64,000 nt of DNA from Dictyophora rubrovolvata (GCA_029959195.1 CP114122.1:2294001-2358000); one strand, 5' to 3'. Shown: positions 46,500 through 57,815, counted from the stretch's first letter. The notes: a model not told the origin generated them from the letters alone. Made by a program: numbers and translations.

Positions 46500-46640
46500 C
46501 GACTAGATCAGATCGAATTGTTGAAATCCTAAGCGTCAGTATCCCGCCCTACTACGCGTCCCCCAAGCCCGACGTTACCTCTGTCCTAGTCGTCATTACC
46601 GACCACTAAGGAAGAGGTGAGTATTACCATAGACTAAACA
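46500..46640 (-). repeat. Hairpin repeat, copy 3 (inverted)
   Basis: Stem arms at 46577-46594 and 46601-46618, loop ATTACC. Its reverse complement aligns with copy 2, including GGGCGGGATACTGACGCTTA after the stem. Confidence 0.5.
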
Positions 46641-47294
46641 AAGTACCGTACTTCTAAACCTGTAGATTAATTAACTTACACGAATCACCCTCAAAAAAGT
46701 GCAAGATTTTGCATAAATCTTTACTGATGTCACCAAAGAATCTTGTTCATGAGGTCTGAAATTCAATTATCAGTTTGAGGGCCGATCCCGAGCAAGTGAA
46801 TTTACAAAGTTGGATTTGTTGGCTCCGGCAATCTAATGCGTGTACTTCGTTTCATTGCCCGTCGGGTGGCCCACCCATGTCTGACGTTTATTTATTTATA
46901 TTTTGGTGGACTTTAGGGATGTTACATAGTTTATTGGCGAATGTCGGTCGGATGTACTATCCGAACTGAACCGAGAAGAAAATGCATTTACGTACACTAG
47001 CTGTGAATAACTGGTAGTGTGGGCCCTGGGGCTCAAAGATGTCAAACAAACTCGATCAACACACCGTCCAACTTGGAGCTTGAAGCTTGAAGTTCGGACG
47101 GCTGAATTGATTTCCGAATCGACAGCCCAACTCAAAAAAAAATCACAACGCATAACAAGCACCCATCCTGGTCGTGCATAAATACGAGACAAATCGAAAC
47201 ACATTTTTTTTCTTCATCTGAATTTCCTCAGACCCTTCGATTCAACTAAAACCGACTTCTCAATCACATACTTCTTCCTCTCTCTCAAATCACA
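46641..47294. other. Intergenic and promoter of small secreted peptide gene
   Basis: No gene. The right end has a promoter-like layout: CATAAATACG near 47178, then a long CT-rich leader (TTTTTTTTCTTCATC and CTTCTTCCTCTCTCTC) just before the ATG at 47295. Confidence 0.45.
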
Positions 47295-47384
47295 ATGTCT
47301 TTCAAAGTTGTCGCTCTTACTCTTGTCGCTGCTTTTGTTGGCAACGTAACTGGACCTCTCGCTCCTGCTCCAGGTGACTGGTAG
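47295..47384 (+). CDS. Possible small secreted peptide
   Basis: A TATA-like box and a CT-rich leader precede an ATG with a clear signal-peptide-like start, MSFKVVALTLVAAFVGNVTG, followed by PLAPAPGDW and a stop. The unspliced product is 29 residues. An intron starting at GTGACT within the last codons and ending at ACAG (about 47440) would replace the end with a longer Ser/Pro-rich tail. There is no CaaX motif, so it is not a lipopeptide pheromone precursor. The promoter and signal peptide support a real gene; the exact 3' structure is open. Confidence 0.4.
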   Translation: MSFKVVALTLVAAFVGNVTGPLAPAPGDW

Positions 47385-48100
47385 AAGGTCAGTCATAATA
47401 CCCTTCTCTAACAGTTCACTTTTTCATACTTTGACACAGCTTCCAGTCCGAGTCGCAAGCCTGTTTCTCAATTTCATATAAAGCATTCCTTTCTTATCCC
47501 TCTTTTTTTTATTCTCGTAACCTTTTATCCTAATAATCTCGATTCAAATATGCTGTTGTGTAGGTAGAATAAATCACTTAATGCTTTCAATATGGAACAT
47601 CAGATTGGTTTTACGTGGTGAAGTCATTTATAAGTCAGTCCTAGATGCTTTTTTCCCCTATGAATATATACTGTCAATTGCACGCCATTCCCCCAGTCAA
47701 ATTCCACCGGCACTTCATCGGCCTCCATTTGGTCATTGTGAACGGCTCGTAACAAGGCTCCCGAGTGCATCTCGTTACGGCATCCTGTAGACTTTGTTGT
47801 TTGCTGTCGACCGTGAGGTTGTCAAGAAAGGCCAGATACCCGGCCCTCACGCGCACAGACAGCACTGAAGGTTGGAGTCCGGTATTTAATAACCTCATTG
47901 AGACGATTACCCAGGCAGATCGAATGAGGAACTAAATGCACAGTTCTGGTATCAACTTGGCGGAACTGCTGTCAATGTGGGACGCCGTACCAGGCTATAC
48001 CATATTTCAGGTTTGCTGGCACATTTTCTCAGAAGGCGATAAACAGATTTAAGATTAGTTTGGTGAAAGATTTTCTCTACAACCCCTCTCACAGTTGGAC
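47385..48100. other. Intergenic / dehydrogenase 1 upstream region
   Basis: The part from about 47900 (GAATGAGGAACTAAATGCAC) is repeated before dehydrogenase 2 (about 50225), showing that the tandem duplication included the promoter. The rest has no coding signal. Confidence 0.45.
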
Positions 48101-49269
48101 ATGTCTACATCTACGAAGCAATTGGTCTGGCTAATCACCGGAACATCGTGCGCCGTCATAAATCCCATACTCTACATTCTCCACATTCTACTCATTAAAC
48201 CTCTGGACATCTAGCACGGGTATAGGTCGCGAACTCACGTTGGCTGCTCTAAAGCGAGGTGAAAAAGTTATAGCAACAGCTCGCAACATCCCTAAAATCA
48301 ACGACTTGAAAGAAGCGGGTGCCGATATTCTTCAGTTGGATGTTACGGATCCAATCGATAAGCTGCATGCTATTGCGAAAGAGGCCGTTCAGATTCATGG
48401 TCGTGTTGATGTTTTGGTAAATAATGCTGCTTATCTTGATTTTGGTGCTTTGGAGGAGAACACGTAAGGCGAACGCATTCTCTTGTACGCTGACATATAC
48501 ATATGGTATGATTTTTAGTCCTGAAGAGACTTTTAAACAATACAAGTTAAGGCTAATCTTTGAAACCTACTGCATTCACAATATGCTGACGCGAATTCGG
48601 AGTAGTACAAACATATTCGGAGTACTGAACACTATTCGGGCAGTCTTGCCCTATATGAGAGCTCAAAAATCAGGAACAGTTGTATGGATAGGTTCTGTAT
48701 GTGCATGGGCCGGAACACTAGGCTGCGGGCTCTACACGGGTACAAAGTTCGCTACACGAGGTAGTCTTGAATTTTGTTGTCATGTCAAGTTGTGAAGTGG
48801 TTTGTCTAGGTTTGTCCGAGACGTTGCATATGGAAATTGAACCGTTGGGTTTGAGAAGTATTTGTTTTGAGGCTGGATATTTTAGGACGGCGATACTTCA
48901 TGACGGACACCTTGTGGCGTATAACCCCCGCATAGCGGATTACAATGAAACAGTAAAAACGCAATACGACGCTTTCGAAGGTGTGTTTTTAAACGTTATT
49001 TTATTCATCGACCGCGACACGCATTCTGACATGACGAATTCCCAAAAGCTTACAACGGGAGACAACCCGGTGACCCAAAAAAACTTGTTCAGGTAGTTCT
49101 GGACGTTGTGCGTCAGGAAGGGGTTGCTCAAGGACGAGAAATACCTTTGGCTCTTCCACTGGGAAGCGATTGCTTGAAAGGTGTTCAGAACACTTTGAAT
49201 AGGACTTCGAAAGTTCTGACAGAGTGGGAGGATGTCATAAAAGGAACTGATTTTCCTGATGGATATTGA
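48101..49269 (+). CDS. Short-chain dehydrogenase, tandem copy 1
   Basis: Six exons encode about 289 residues of the classical SDR family. The nucleotide-binding motif TGTSTGIG is at residues 13-20 and is formed across the first splice site. NNA follows near 85, and the catalytic Ser in WIGS, then YTGTK (Tyr and Lys of YxxxK). C-terminal blocks YFRTAIL and GREIPLALPLGSDCLKG are shared by all three copies. NAD(P)-dependent oxidation or reduction of an alcohol or carbonyl is expected; the substrate is unknown. The third intron has a weaker donor, GTTAAG, also present in copy 2, where copy 3 has GTAAGG. The frame is intact. Confidence 0.85.
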
Positions 49270-49787
49270 AGCGCAGTGATAGGCGCATGTAACAATATAG
49301 AGGCGCAAAATCATTTGTACTCAAATCTATCCGTTCAGATGTTCAAATATTCAAATCTCAGGCTCGAGTCCTCTCAGATTTGCATATAAAGAGTATTTCC
49401 TTGCATGTAATGTGTCGCAAAAATTTAAAATCCTAACGCCCCAATTTATTAGCCAAATCGATAAAGGCTCTGACAAGCTTTATAAACAGTTTATTTACCA
49501 TTTATTTACCATTTATAAAGTCAGAGCCTTGATCGATCAGAATATTTACTCTTACTCAAAGCATGTCGTTTTATCGTTTCTTTCTTTAGCTGGCTCAGTT
49601 AAAAGTTTCTTATCAAAAACGCAAATCTTCATTCGATTCCTGTACGAACATCTTTCAGTCAATTTCTCAAAGGACCTGCGTACAACGTATATGTAACCCT
49701 AACTATAATGATGATGTACACACGTGATGGACGCTTGCAAGGAATTTGGCATCCCAAAATACCTCTAGTTTTCTCCCTTGGAATCGT
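49270..49787. other. Intergenic between dehydrogenases 1 and 2
   Basis: Not repeated elsewhere in the array. AT-rich, with chance open frames only, ending at the TIR element. Confidence 0.4.
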
Positions 49788-49789
49788 TA

Positions 49790-50202
49790 GGGGATGTCAG
49801 AGTCGGCCGTTTCAAGGCCGTTTCGCTGTCCGTTTCGATTTCAGTGAAACGGCTGGTGAAACGGCGAAACGAGTGAAACGCCTCGAGAGGTGTTTCACTG
49901 AACTGAACGAAATGGCAGCCGTTTTGCTGTCCGTTTCACCCATCGGTCGTTCTCGGGCAGGGATGAATTTTTAAGGAGAATTTCTAGAAATACTTCTTTA
50001 ATAAATCATATAAATTTTTTTTGAGCAACTGTACAATGCACAGGTGAAACGGCGCACGAAACGGTCGTCGAAACGGACGGGCAGCGGGGGTGTTCAGAGT
50101 TAAAACGGGATAAGTGGTATCCCCGAGGTATTCCCGACATCTCGAAACGGGCAGCGAAACGGACAGCGAAGCGGCCTTGAAACGGCCGACTCTGACATCC
50201 CC
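49790..50202. mobile_element. MITE with near-perfect terminal inverted repeats
   Basis: The 413-bp element begins GGGGATGTCAGAGTCGGCCG and ends with its inverse. The terminal repeats agree over about 48 nt with one mismatch. It is flanked by TA on both sides (49788-49789 and 50203-50204), as expected for Tc1/mariner-type insertion. The interior is full of GAAACGG/CCGTTTC words and has no transposase. The high repeat identity points to a fairly recent insertion. Confidence 0.8.
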
Positions 50203-50374
50203 TAATAATAATTACTCAGGCTCATCGAATGAGTAATTTAATGCACGGCGGTTCCGTGTTCGGCTCGGCGGAACTGCTGTGCAAGGCCATACAAGGCCGT
50301 ACCACATCTCTAAACAGACGATGAGGATCAGATATCAGATTAGTCTACAACGGTCAACCCCTCTCACAGTTGAC

Positions 50375-51543
50375 CATGTCTACATCTACAAAGCAATTGG
50401 TCTGGCTAATTACCGGAACATCGTACGCCGTCGTGAATCTCGTCCTCCACATCTCAGTGCTCATTACTTCACCATGTAGCACGGGTATAGGCCGCGAACT
50501 CACATTAGCTGCCCTAAAACGAGGCGAAAAAGTGATAGCAACAGCTCGCAACATCTCCAAAATCGATGACTTGAAAGAAGCGGGTGCTGATATTCTTCAA
50601 TTGGATGTTACGGACCCACTCGACAGGCTGCATGCTATTGTGAAAGAGGCTGTTCAGATTCATGGTCGTGTCGATGTTTTGGTAAATAATGCTGCTTATG
50701 TTAATTTTGGCGCTTTGGAGGAGGATACGTAAGGCGTTTTAATTTCTTTTTCCTTGTGCGCTGACATACACATATTTATGGCATGGTTTGTAGTCCTGAA
50801 GAGTCTTTTAAACAATACAAGTTAAGGCTAATCTTTAAAGCTTACTGTATTCACAATATGCTGACGCGATTTTAATTAGTACGAACATATTCGGAGCACT
50901 GAACACCATTCGTGCAGTCTTGCCCTATATGAGGGCTCAAAAATCGGGAACAATTGTGTGGGTGGGTTCTGTAGGTGGATGGGGCGGAACATTAGGTTGC
51001 GGGCTTTACGTCGGTACAAAGTTCGCTATACGAGGTATGTATTTAGGTCTTGAATTTTTGTTGTCATGTCAAGTCATGAAATTGTCTGTCTAGGTTTGTC
51101 AGAGACGTTGCATATGGAAATTGAACCGTTAGGTTTGAGAAGTATTTGTTTTGAGGCTGGATATTTTAGGACGGCGTTACTTGAGGACGGACATCTTGGG
51201 GCGTATAACCCCCGTATAACGGATTACAATGAAATAACAAAGAGACAGTACGACGCTTTCGAAGGTATGCTTTTTTCTTCGTCGGCCGCGACACACGTTC
51301 TGACACGACGAATTCCCCAAAGCTTACAACGGAAGACAACCCGGTGATCCTAAAAAGCTTGCTCAAGTATTTCTTGACGTTGTACGTCAAGAAGGGGTTG
51401 CTCAAGGACGAGAAATACCTTTGGCTCTTCCACTGGGAAGCGATTGCTTGAAAGGTGTTCAGAACACTTTGAATAGGACTTCGAAGGTTCTGACAGAGTG
51501 GGAGGATGTTATAAAGGGAACCGATTTTCCTGATGGATATTAA
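50375..51543 (+). CDS. Short-chain dehydrogenase, tandem copy 2
   Basis: Six exons in the same positions as copy 1, about 289 residues, intact. TGTSTGIG, NNAAY, the serine in WVGS and YVGTK are present. It is closer to copy 1 than to copy 3 in exons 2-4 (for example the shared GTTAAG donor). It ends TAA, where copies 1 and 3 end TGA. Upstream sequence from about 50220 repeats that of copy 1. The same enzyme class and unknown substrate apply. Confidence 0.85.
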
Positions 51544-52738
51544 AGCGCAGTGAAAAGTCGAGATGGGCGCATGTGACAATACTAGAGCCGCAAAATCTTC
51601 TGTACTTTAATTCATCTATTCCGCATCTGCACATAAAGATTCGCTACAGTGACTTGTAAGTATACACAGATTAGGATGACATATCAATTAGTTGTGACCA
51701 ACTGTTTCCCTTCGTGATTACACGTGTGCTTGCCTTGGCCAACGCACATCCTGCCACCAAAAACGCGAATGCACTTGCCGTTCATATTATAATAGGGAAA
51801 GATTGGTTTCCCTTTTTTTCGGGATAAGTTGTTACACACTTTCACATTTAGTAAAATCGCGGCCGGTTTGGCAGTTCAACTCGTCCAGCCGTGTGGTATA
51901 GCGACGCATATAGCGACATTGAAGTCATTAATTTGGGTCTCGGATCTCGGAGGTTCTTGCCTTTACTGACGACGATGAATTGATGACGGTCGTTTCAGAC
52001 ACGGTGCCGATATCATTATTGCCTGCTGAAGCTGAAAGCTCGGGTAATTTCAAATTGTTTTATCAAGGCATGTTGACGTATCGTATTATATCGGATGTGG
52101 GGTGAGTAGGTATTCCGAGTCAGTTGTGAAGTTTCTTTTCTCACTTTCAAAAAAGAGATGCCGTATACGTACGTATGTAGTTCTTGGCATGAACACGCTT
52201 CCACCTTTGACAAGCCTAGAAGTATTTTCAGCCGAATCCAAACATATCCATTCTGGCTGTCAACGAACGCAACAAAAGTGGCTTAATAACCTCCTCCTAA
52301 TTTTATGAGTATTACGTTAATTGCACCTCGCTGTGACTCAGTGACGCATCAAGTTCTCCGAAAACTCAACAAAAGAGCTTCTATCGGAGAATAGACTCGG
52401 AGGATTTTTACCAAAATAGGCAAGGAGCCGCGAGCTCTCGCATCAAGTATTGTCTTTCGCTGCAGCCATCGAGCCAATGGGAGAGGCTGACCTTCTTTTC
52501 TCTTTTGCGTAATTCAATTTTTCGGGTACCGATCTAGAAGATGGTTTTTCAAATGAGATTTTGATTTAGAAGATGATGAACGGACTCCACAGAGAATTGC
52601 AAATTGCAGGATTTTCTCACCATGAGGTTTTGATAAGCAAGCCAGGTTTGAGCTGTAAGTTCAGATATATAAAGGATCCCGATTTGAGTGTAATCCTTCA
52701 GAACAATTTCTCAAATAACAAACAGCCTCTTACAGGAC
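51544..52738. other. Long spacer between dehydrogenases 2 and 3
   Basis: About 1.2 kb with no supported gene. Short open frames near 52016-52308 lack motifs. The last 60 bp contain the AGATATATAAAGG TATA-like box (about 52663) of copy 3. Confidence 0.4.
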
Positions 52739-53888
52739 ATGTCTACGTCTACGAAGCAATTGGTCTGGCTAATCACCGGAACATCGTACGCCGTCATAAA
52801 TCTCATATTCTACATTCTGCTCATTAACCCTCTGGACATCTAGCACGGGTATAGGTCGCGAACTCACGTTGGCTGCTTTAAAGCGAGGCGAAAAAGTTAT
52901 AGCAACGGCTCGCAACATCACCAAAATCAATGACTTGAAAGAAGCGGGTGCCGATATTCTTCAATTGAATGTTACGGATCCGCTAGACAAGCTGCATGCC
53001 GTTGCGAAAGAGGCTGTTCAGATTCATGGTCGTGTTGATGTTTTGGTTAATAATGCTGCTTATATTGAAGTTGGTGCTTTGGAGGAGAACACGTAAGGCG
53101 AACGCATTCTCTCGTGCGCTGACATATAAAATTCATGGTACGATTTCTAGTCCTGAAGAGACCTTTCAGCAATACAAGTAAGGCTAATGTTTGAAAGCTT
53201 ACTGTATTCACAATATGCTGACGCAGATTTGGATTAGTACAAACATATTCGGAACACTGAACACTACTCGTGCAGTATTACCCTATATGAGAGCCCAAAA
53301 ATCGGGAACAGTCGTATGGATAGGTTCTTTAGGTGGATGGCGCGGATCTGCAAATGCCGGGCTTTACGTCAGTACAAAGTTTGCTACACGAGGTAGGTCT
53401 TGTGCCTAATTGAACGCGTCAAGTCCATGAAATGGTTTGTCCAGCTTTGTCCGAGACGTTGCATTATGAAATCGAACCGTTGGGTTTGAGAAGCATTTGT
53501 TTTGAGCCTGGGTATTTCAGAACGGCGTTACTTCAGGACGGACATCGAGGATCGTATAACCCCCGCATTGCGGATTACAATGAAATAACAAAGAGACAGC
53601 ACGACGCTCTCGAAGGTATGTTTTTTTGAAGATTTTTCTTTTCGTGACACATGACGAATTTCAAAAGCTTACAACGGGAAACAACCCGGTGATCCCAAAA
53701 AACTTGTCCAGGTGGTTCTGGACGTTGTGCGTCAGGAAGGAGTCGCTCAAGGACGAGAAATACCTTTGGCTCTTCCGCTTGGAAGCGATTGCTTGAAGGG
53801 TGTTCAGAACACTTTGAATAGGACATCGAAAGTTCTGACGGAGTGGGAGGATGTCATAAAAGGAACTGATTTTCCTGCTGGATATTGA
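52739..53888 (+). CDS. Short-chain dehydrogenase, tandem copy 3
   Basis: Six exons give 289 residues. TGTSTGIG is at 13-20, NNA at 85-87, Ser138, Tyr151 and Lys155 form the catalytic set (YVSTK). The C-terminal half with FRTALLQDGHRGSYNPR is somewhat diverged from copies 1 and 2. All splice sites are GT-AG with GTAAGG/GTAGGT-type donors. It is the most diverged member of the array, which suggests it is the oldest split or under different selection. A stray piece of a fourth copy lies inverted at 57728-57815. Confidence 0.85.
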
Positions 53889-54468
53889 AGCTGTTGTATC
53901 TAGTTGTTGAACCTGTGCTATACTTAGACCAATGACAAATCAGGGCAAGCGCCTTGTATAAATGTTCAAACTCCGAAGACTACACCGTACCCGAAAATAA
54001 CATGACTTGGGAAAAAAAATTGAGTCAAGTCGAGAAAAGAAGCTCGACAGATTTTCCAGCTTCCCATGCCATCCGTGATCAACGTTTAGTTATCCGTTTC
54101 CTTTTATTTGGCTTTGCTTATCGTATGTCCTTCTTATTGTCACTGCTGATACTGCGCAGTTTGTACAGGGAAGGTTTCTAACTGACCCTGTTTTCTCTCT
54201 GGTTCTCCTCAGTATCGTACGTTCAATTTCGTGGCCGAGAATTCAATTATACAAGGTATGTTACATATACCTGTATTTTGATATAACAGCCGTTATGAGA
54301 AGGCTAGTCTATTTGAATCGATCGCTCTCCGATACCGGACTCGGATCGGTGCTGTCTGTGCGCGTGAGGGTGTTTGGCCCTTGTTACGGACAACAAAATC
54401 TACTTACAGCAAGCAAGCCGCAACGAGATACGCCCAGAAGCCCCGTTACGAGCCGTTGAGAACGACAA
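53889..54468. other. Intergenic, promoter of the 54469 gene
   Basis: No gene is supported. A short frame at 53954-54181 is hydrophobic at its end but has no homology I can see. Confidence 0.35.
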
Positions 54469-55639
54469 ATGGAGGACGCTGAAGTGCCGGTGGAAATCGA
54501 CTGGGATGATGATATGCAATTGGGGCTAGACGACCTCGACATTCACCTACCAGTAGACGTCGTCGTCGACGAAGATGGAGACGCATATCGAGACTCGCAC
54601 GCCGATGGCACCCATCCACCGCCTTTACTCATTCAACATCACACCGACTTCCACTTCCACGCCTCTCAACCACCACCACCAAACCCAAACCCGAACGCTT
54701 TAACACCGACCCGTACACATTCAATGCCAACCAGAATCGCACCACGAGGTCTTCAAACGGTCAACGCAAACGGTCAACAACAAAGCGTCGCACCACCTCT
54801 ACTCCCCGCTTTCCTTATAACAGGCCTTCTTCTGGGTGGAATTGTGTTTATAATCGTATGGAGGCGTGTCGTGGAACGCAGGAGTAGGGTGTTGAGAAGT
54901 GGATTTGGCGCGGAAGAAGAGGAGGTTTCGAGAGATGGAGATGGTACGAGAGAAAAACCTAGGATGTGGGAGGCTTTTACGACGTTTACTATGTCGGAGG
55001 GAGGGCCTGATTCGGGGGTTAAAGAAAAGTGGGAAGGATGGGAGAGCGTTATGGTATGTTTGTTACGCAATATATAGTATTCATTATTCACATTTATTCA
55101 TTCACTGCTTTGTTTTGCAACAGCCTCTTTCAGCTACACCATTCTTCGGCCCTCCAAAAAAGCAACAACCGCGTTATCTGATTCCCTCGGATCGTCCTAC
55201 AACCTTTATGACAAGAATGTTTGGAGGCGGAATGGAAGGGTACCGATTTCATTCTCGTTCTCGGGATTCCCCTCGTAGTCCCACCAGTACGAGCATGGGC
55301 ATGGGTTTTACAGGTGGATCAGCCGGGGGGCCGCTAATGTCTAGCATTGCGTATACGAATCGACAAGGGATGATGTTGGGTGGTGGTAGTCATAGTGGTG
55401 TAGCGAATGCGGGTCAGTTGGGGAAGGGCGTTGTACCGTCTGGCGAGGAAAGTGAAGACAGGATTGAAAAGGTTTTGCTTTCGTTTGTTGTTTCTATGCC
55501 TTTTGAGCGTGAGAGGCACGATTCCGAGGAAGCGCGAGAAATGAGGAAGAGAAAATCCAAGGATAATGATGAAGCGTTGATGCAGTTGGACGAACTCCCA
55601 GAGCTTTATTTGGGTAGTCTGATGATTCCCTATGGCTAG
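54469..55639 (+). CDS. Single-pass membrane protein, unknown family
   Basis: Two exons (54469-55053 and 55124-55639) with a 70-nt intron give 366 residues. The N-terminus is acidic (MEDAEVPVEIDWDDDMQLGL), then Pro/His/Asn-rich. One clear membrane helix lies at about residues 112-132 (LPAFLITGLLLGGIVFIIVW) and is followed by basic residues, so the N-terminal side is probably luminal or extracellular. The cytosolic part is Gly/Ser-rich with PFFGPPKK and a conserved-looking end LDELPELYLGSLMIP. No signal peptide or enzyme motif was seen. Clean splicing and composition make it a real gene of unknown role. Confidence 0.7.
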
Positions 55640-56413
55640 TCGTTTGGTATCGGTCTCTGTTTATTTATTTTTTTCTTGTAGGGATTTGTACTGTAGATGT
55701 AATTTTACAAGATTTGTTTGTGGGATCTAGTGTATCGTATACTTAGACTGAAGGAGAAAAGTAAAAATAAAGGAGGCTAAAAATGTTTTTTACATAATTG
55801 ATTCAAGGACAACAACCCGGCAGCCGTCAAAAAAAAAAGGTTTATTACATAACCAATTCAGTGTTTTTTATCTAAAATCTACGCATAAAATCGAATGCCT
55901 GTTTTTTGTCACAAAAATCGAAATTGCCTTTTTAGCTTTATAAACTAATCAGAGCTCTGAAAAACGGTTTTGTATGTGTCTTCTTACTCAGATTAGTGCA
56001 GGGCTGGTCCATTTAATGTCCAAATTATAAAAGACAGTGTCAGGCACTTTACATTGGTTATCCGATTCGGATTCTGTTCGAGTGGCCTCAATGTCTGTAA
56101 TACATGTGGTATCGTCCCTAACGAGGATTAAAAACATCTCCATTGAATCATGTGAAGGATGTAGTCCGGTTGGCAGAAAATTTACAGCATACTTCAATAC
56201 CCGGGAATTACATATTGTGCCAGCTAGGAAGAGACATCGATCTTTGAGAACTAGGCCCGTGGGTATTCACACATCCAATTGAATGTCGAGGCCGTCTTCC
56301 GGACCCGATACTTGATGACCAGATTTCCTGTCCATTAGAAGTAAGCGGTGTAGGTGATAAGAGCGATCCTGAAGTAGTGTGGAGTGTGTAATGAGGAAAG
56401 TGAGGGTCGTGTA
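55640..56413. other. Intergenic with inverted dispersed repeat
   Basis: It contains the 3' region of the membrane protein gene and the repeat at 56040-56335. No gene is supported. Confidence 0.45.
56040..56335 (+). repeat. Dispersed repeat, partner of 46055-46350
   Basis: Matches the minus strand of 46055-46350 with moderate divergence. It carries a 35-bp insertion (GGTTGGCAGAAAATTTACAG region) absent from the partner. Confidence 0.5.
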
Positions 56414-57157
56414 TCAAGAGAAGATAGTTAAGTACAGCAGAAGGAAAACGGGGATGAGGAAAAAGTATAACATCCGGCCTCTCGTTAACCGCGCCAACGC
56501 TCCCGGGATTCGCCCTACCCAGGATTGATTTTGTTTGGGAGGCTGTAAAGTGGGCAGGTGGTCAACAAAGACTGCATGCGCAAAAAAATGTATTTCGTTG
56601 CTACTGACAGTTTCTAGATCCAGGAGCCAAAGTGGCCCCCCGAGCCCTTCACGAATCGTCTTTATGTGGTGATCCTCTAGCTCAACATAACGGTTGATGA
56701 ACGATATCAGATACCCAATGTACGCGTACAGCGTGCGGACCTCTCTCTCGAAAGCACGACGCTGGTTATTCGGTTATGTTAGGAACCTGGCGACAACCCA
56801 TAAATTAATGAGAGAGGACGTACTTCTTCGGGAGTCAACCTCAAAATCACCTCGATAACACGTGGGTGCCGAAATATGCTTGCTTGGAACATTGGATCCG
56901 CACGCCACGACGCTGGGAGAGATGGACTCCGGAAAGGGTTTATCGTGGTAAAGATAACCTTTAATAGCCACGCAAATAGCCAGTGCAGCACCATCATTGC
57001 TGTACTTTTGCGGGCCTGTACTTTGGCTTCTGTCTGAAAGGAGGTCAATGAGGCGGTTGGTTTGCCGTTGACCATCTTCTGTGGGTGGGTGGGACAATAG
57101 TAATGAGCTTAGATGAGTGAGGGGTATAGGATCTTGTTTCGAACAGGGAGTAGGCAA
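56414..57157 (-). CDS. Putative tail-anchored membrane protein
   Basis: The last exon (about 56760-56414) encodes RRAFEREVRTLYAYIGYLIS, then a region with LYLE-type helices, and ends in a hydrophobic helix (MLYFFLIPVFLLLYLTIF) just before the stop, a tail-anchor layout. It joins in phase 0 through a GTACGT...CCAG intron to an upstream exon ending HPRVIEVILRLTPEE. Upstream of about 57080 two frames compete, so the start is not fixed; MVNGKP at 57075 or an exon beginning near 57157 are options. No domain is recognised. The 110-residue open last exon with a splice-consistent join supports a gene. Confidence 0.5.
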
Positions 57158-57567
57158 GGATGGCGTTTATAAAGGCTTATTTTTCGTAGCGTGGACGTCG
57201 ACAAAGTAGATGGTGGATGTAAATATGGACAGTTTATATTTCTATCAACATGCATTGTCCAACAAAGGACTCTGCGTCCGCAATATCAGGAACGGTTCAT
57301 AGCAAGATCGACATCCATAATAGTAATTCATTTGTTGCAGTGCCTCGAGATGGTATGGTTCGGACCTAATAATCCTAACAAAGGAATGGAACCACCGGAG
57401 CGATTGATTGATAACAATGGAGGAAAATGCCGCGGAAGCCATGGAAGGCCAAGGACCGGTTCAAGGCTGTTCCTGTGTACACAGGTAGGGTTAGAGGTTT
57501 CGGCTTGGTGTGATTAACCATCGCGACGGCAAAGTTCTCGCTGTCAATTCATCTGAGCTCCAATTTC
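57158..57567. other. Intergenic, no gene seen
   Basis: Only chance open frames; no repeat recognised. Confidence 0.35.
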
Positions 57568-57725
57568 AGTCGAGCAAGTCTGCCCCGGGACCCACTGCTA
57601 CATCCAAAACAGCCCGAACACCTTTCAAACAAGCACTACCAAGTTAAAGAACCAGTTAGTCGAGCAAGTCTGCCCCGGGACCTACTGCTACATCCAAAAC
57701 AATCACTGCCAAGTTAAAGAACCAG
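57568..57725. repeat. Tandem repeat, about two units
   Basis: A unit starting GTCGAGCAAGTCTGCCCCGG occurs at 57569 and again at 57658. The first unit is about 89 bp; the second lacks about 20 bp in the middle. Both end AAGTTAAAGAACCAGT. Confidence 0.6.
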
Positions 57726-57727
57726 TG

Positions 57728-57815
57728 AACCAGTTGTCGTCCTTGAGCGACGCCTTCGTGACGTACGACGTCCAGAATTACTTGAGCAAGTTTTCTAGGG
57801 TCAGGTCATCAGGTT
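57728..57815 (-). pseudogene. Fragment of a short-chain dehydrogenase
   Basis: On the minus strand the segment corresponds to the last exon of the tandem dehydrogenases, around KLAQVFLDVVRQEGVAQG. It has at least one in-frame stop (CTCAAGTAATTC). It is an inverted stray piece more than 4 kb from the array. Confidence 0.6.

Noticed and set aside
49270-49700. Open frame of about 94 residues between dehydrogenases 1 and 2
   Set aside because: No start context, domain or splice support; AT-rich chance frame.
42818-53888. Psilocybin biosynthesis cluster
   Set aside because: Only a PsiD-like decarboxylase is present; no P450, kinase, methyltransferase or transporter of that pathway was found.
57568-57725. 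CRISPR-like repeat
   Set aside because: Only two imperfect adjacent units with no spacers, in a eukaryotic genome.
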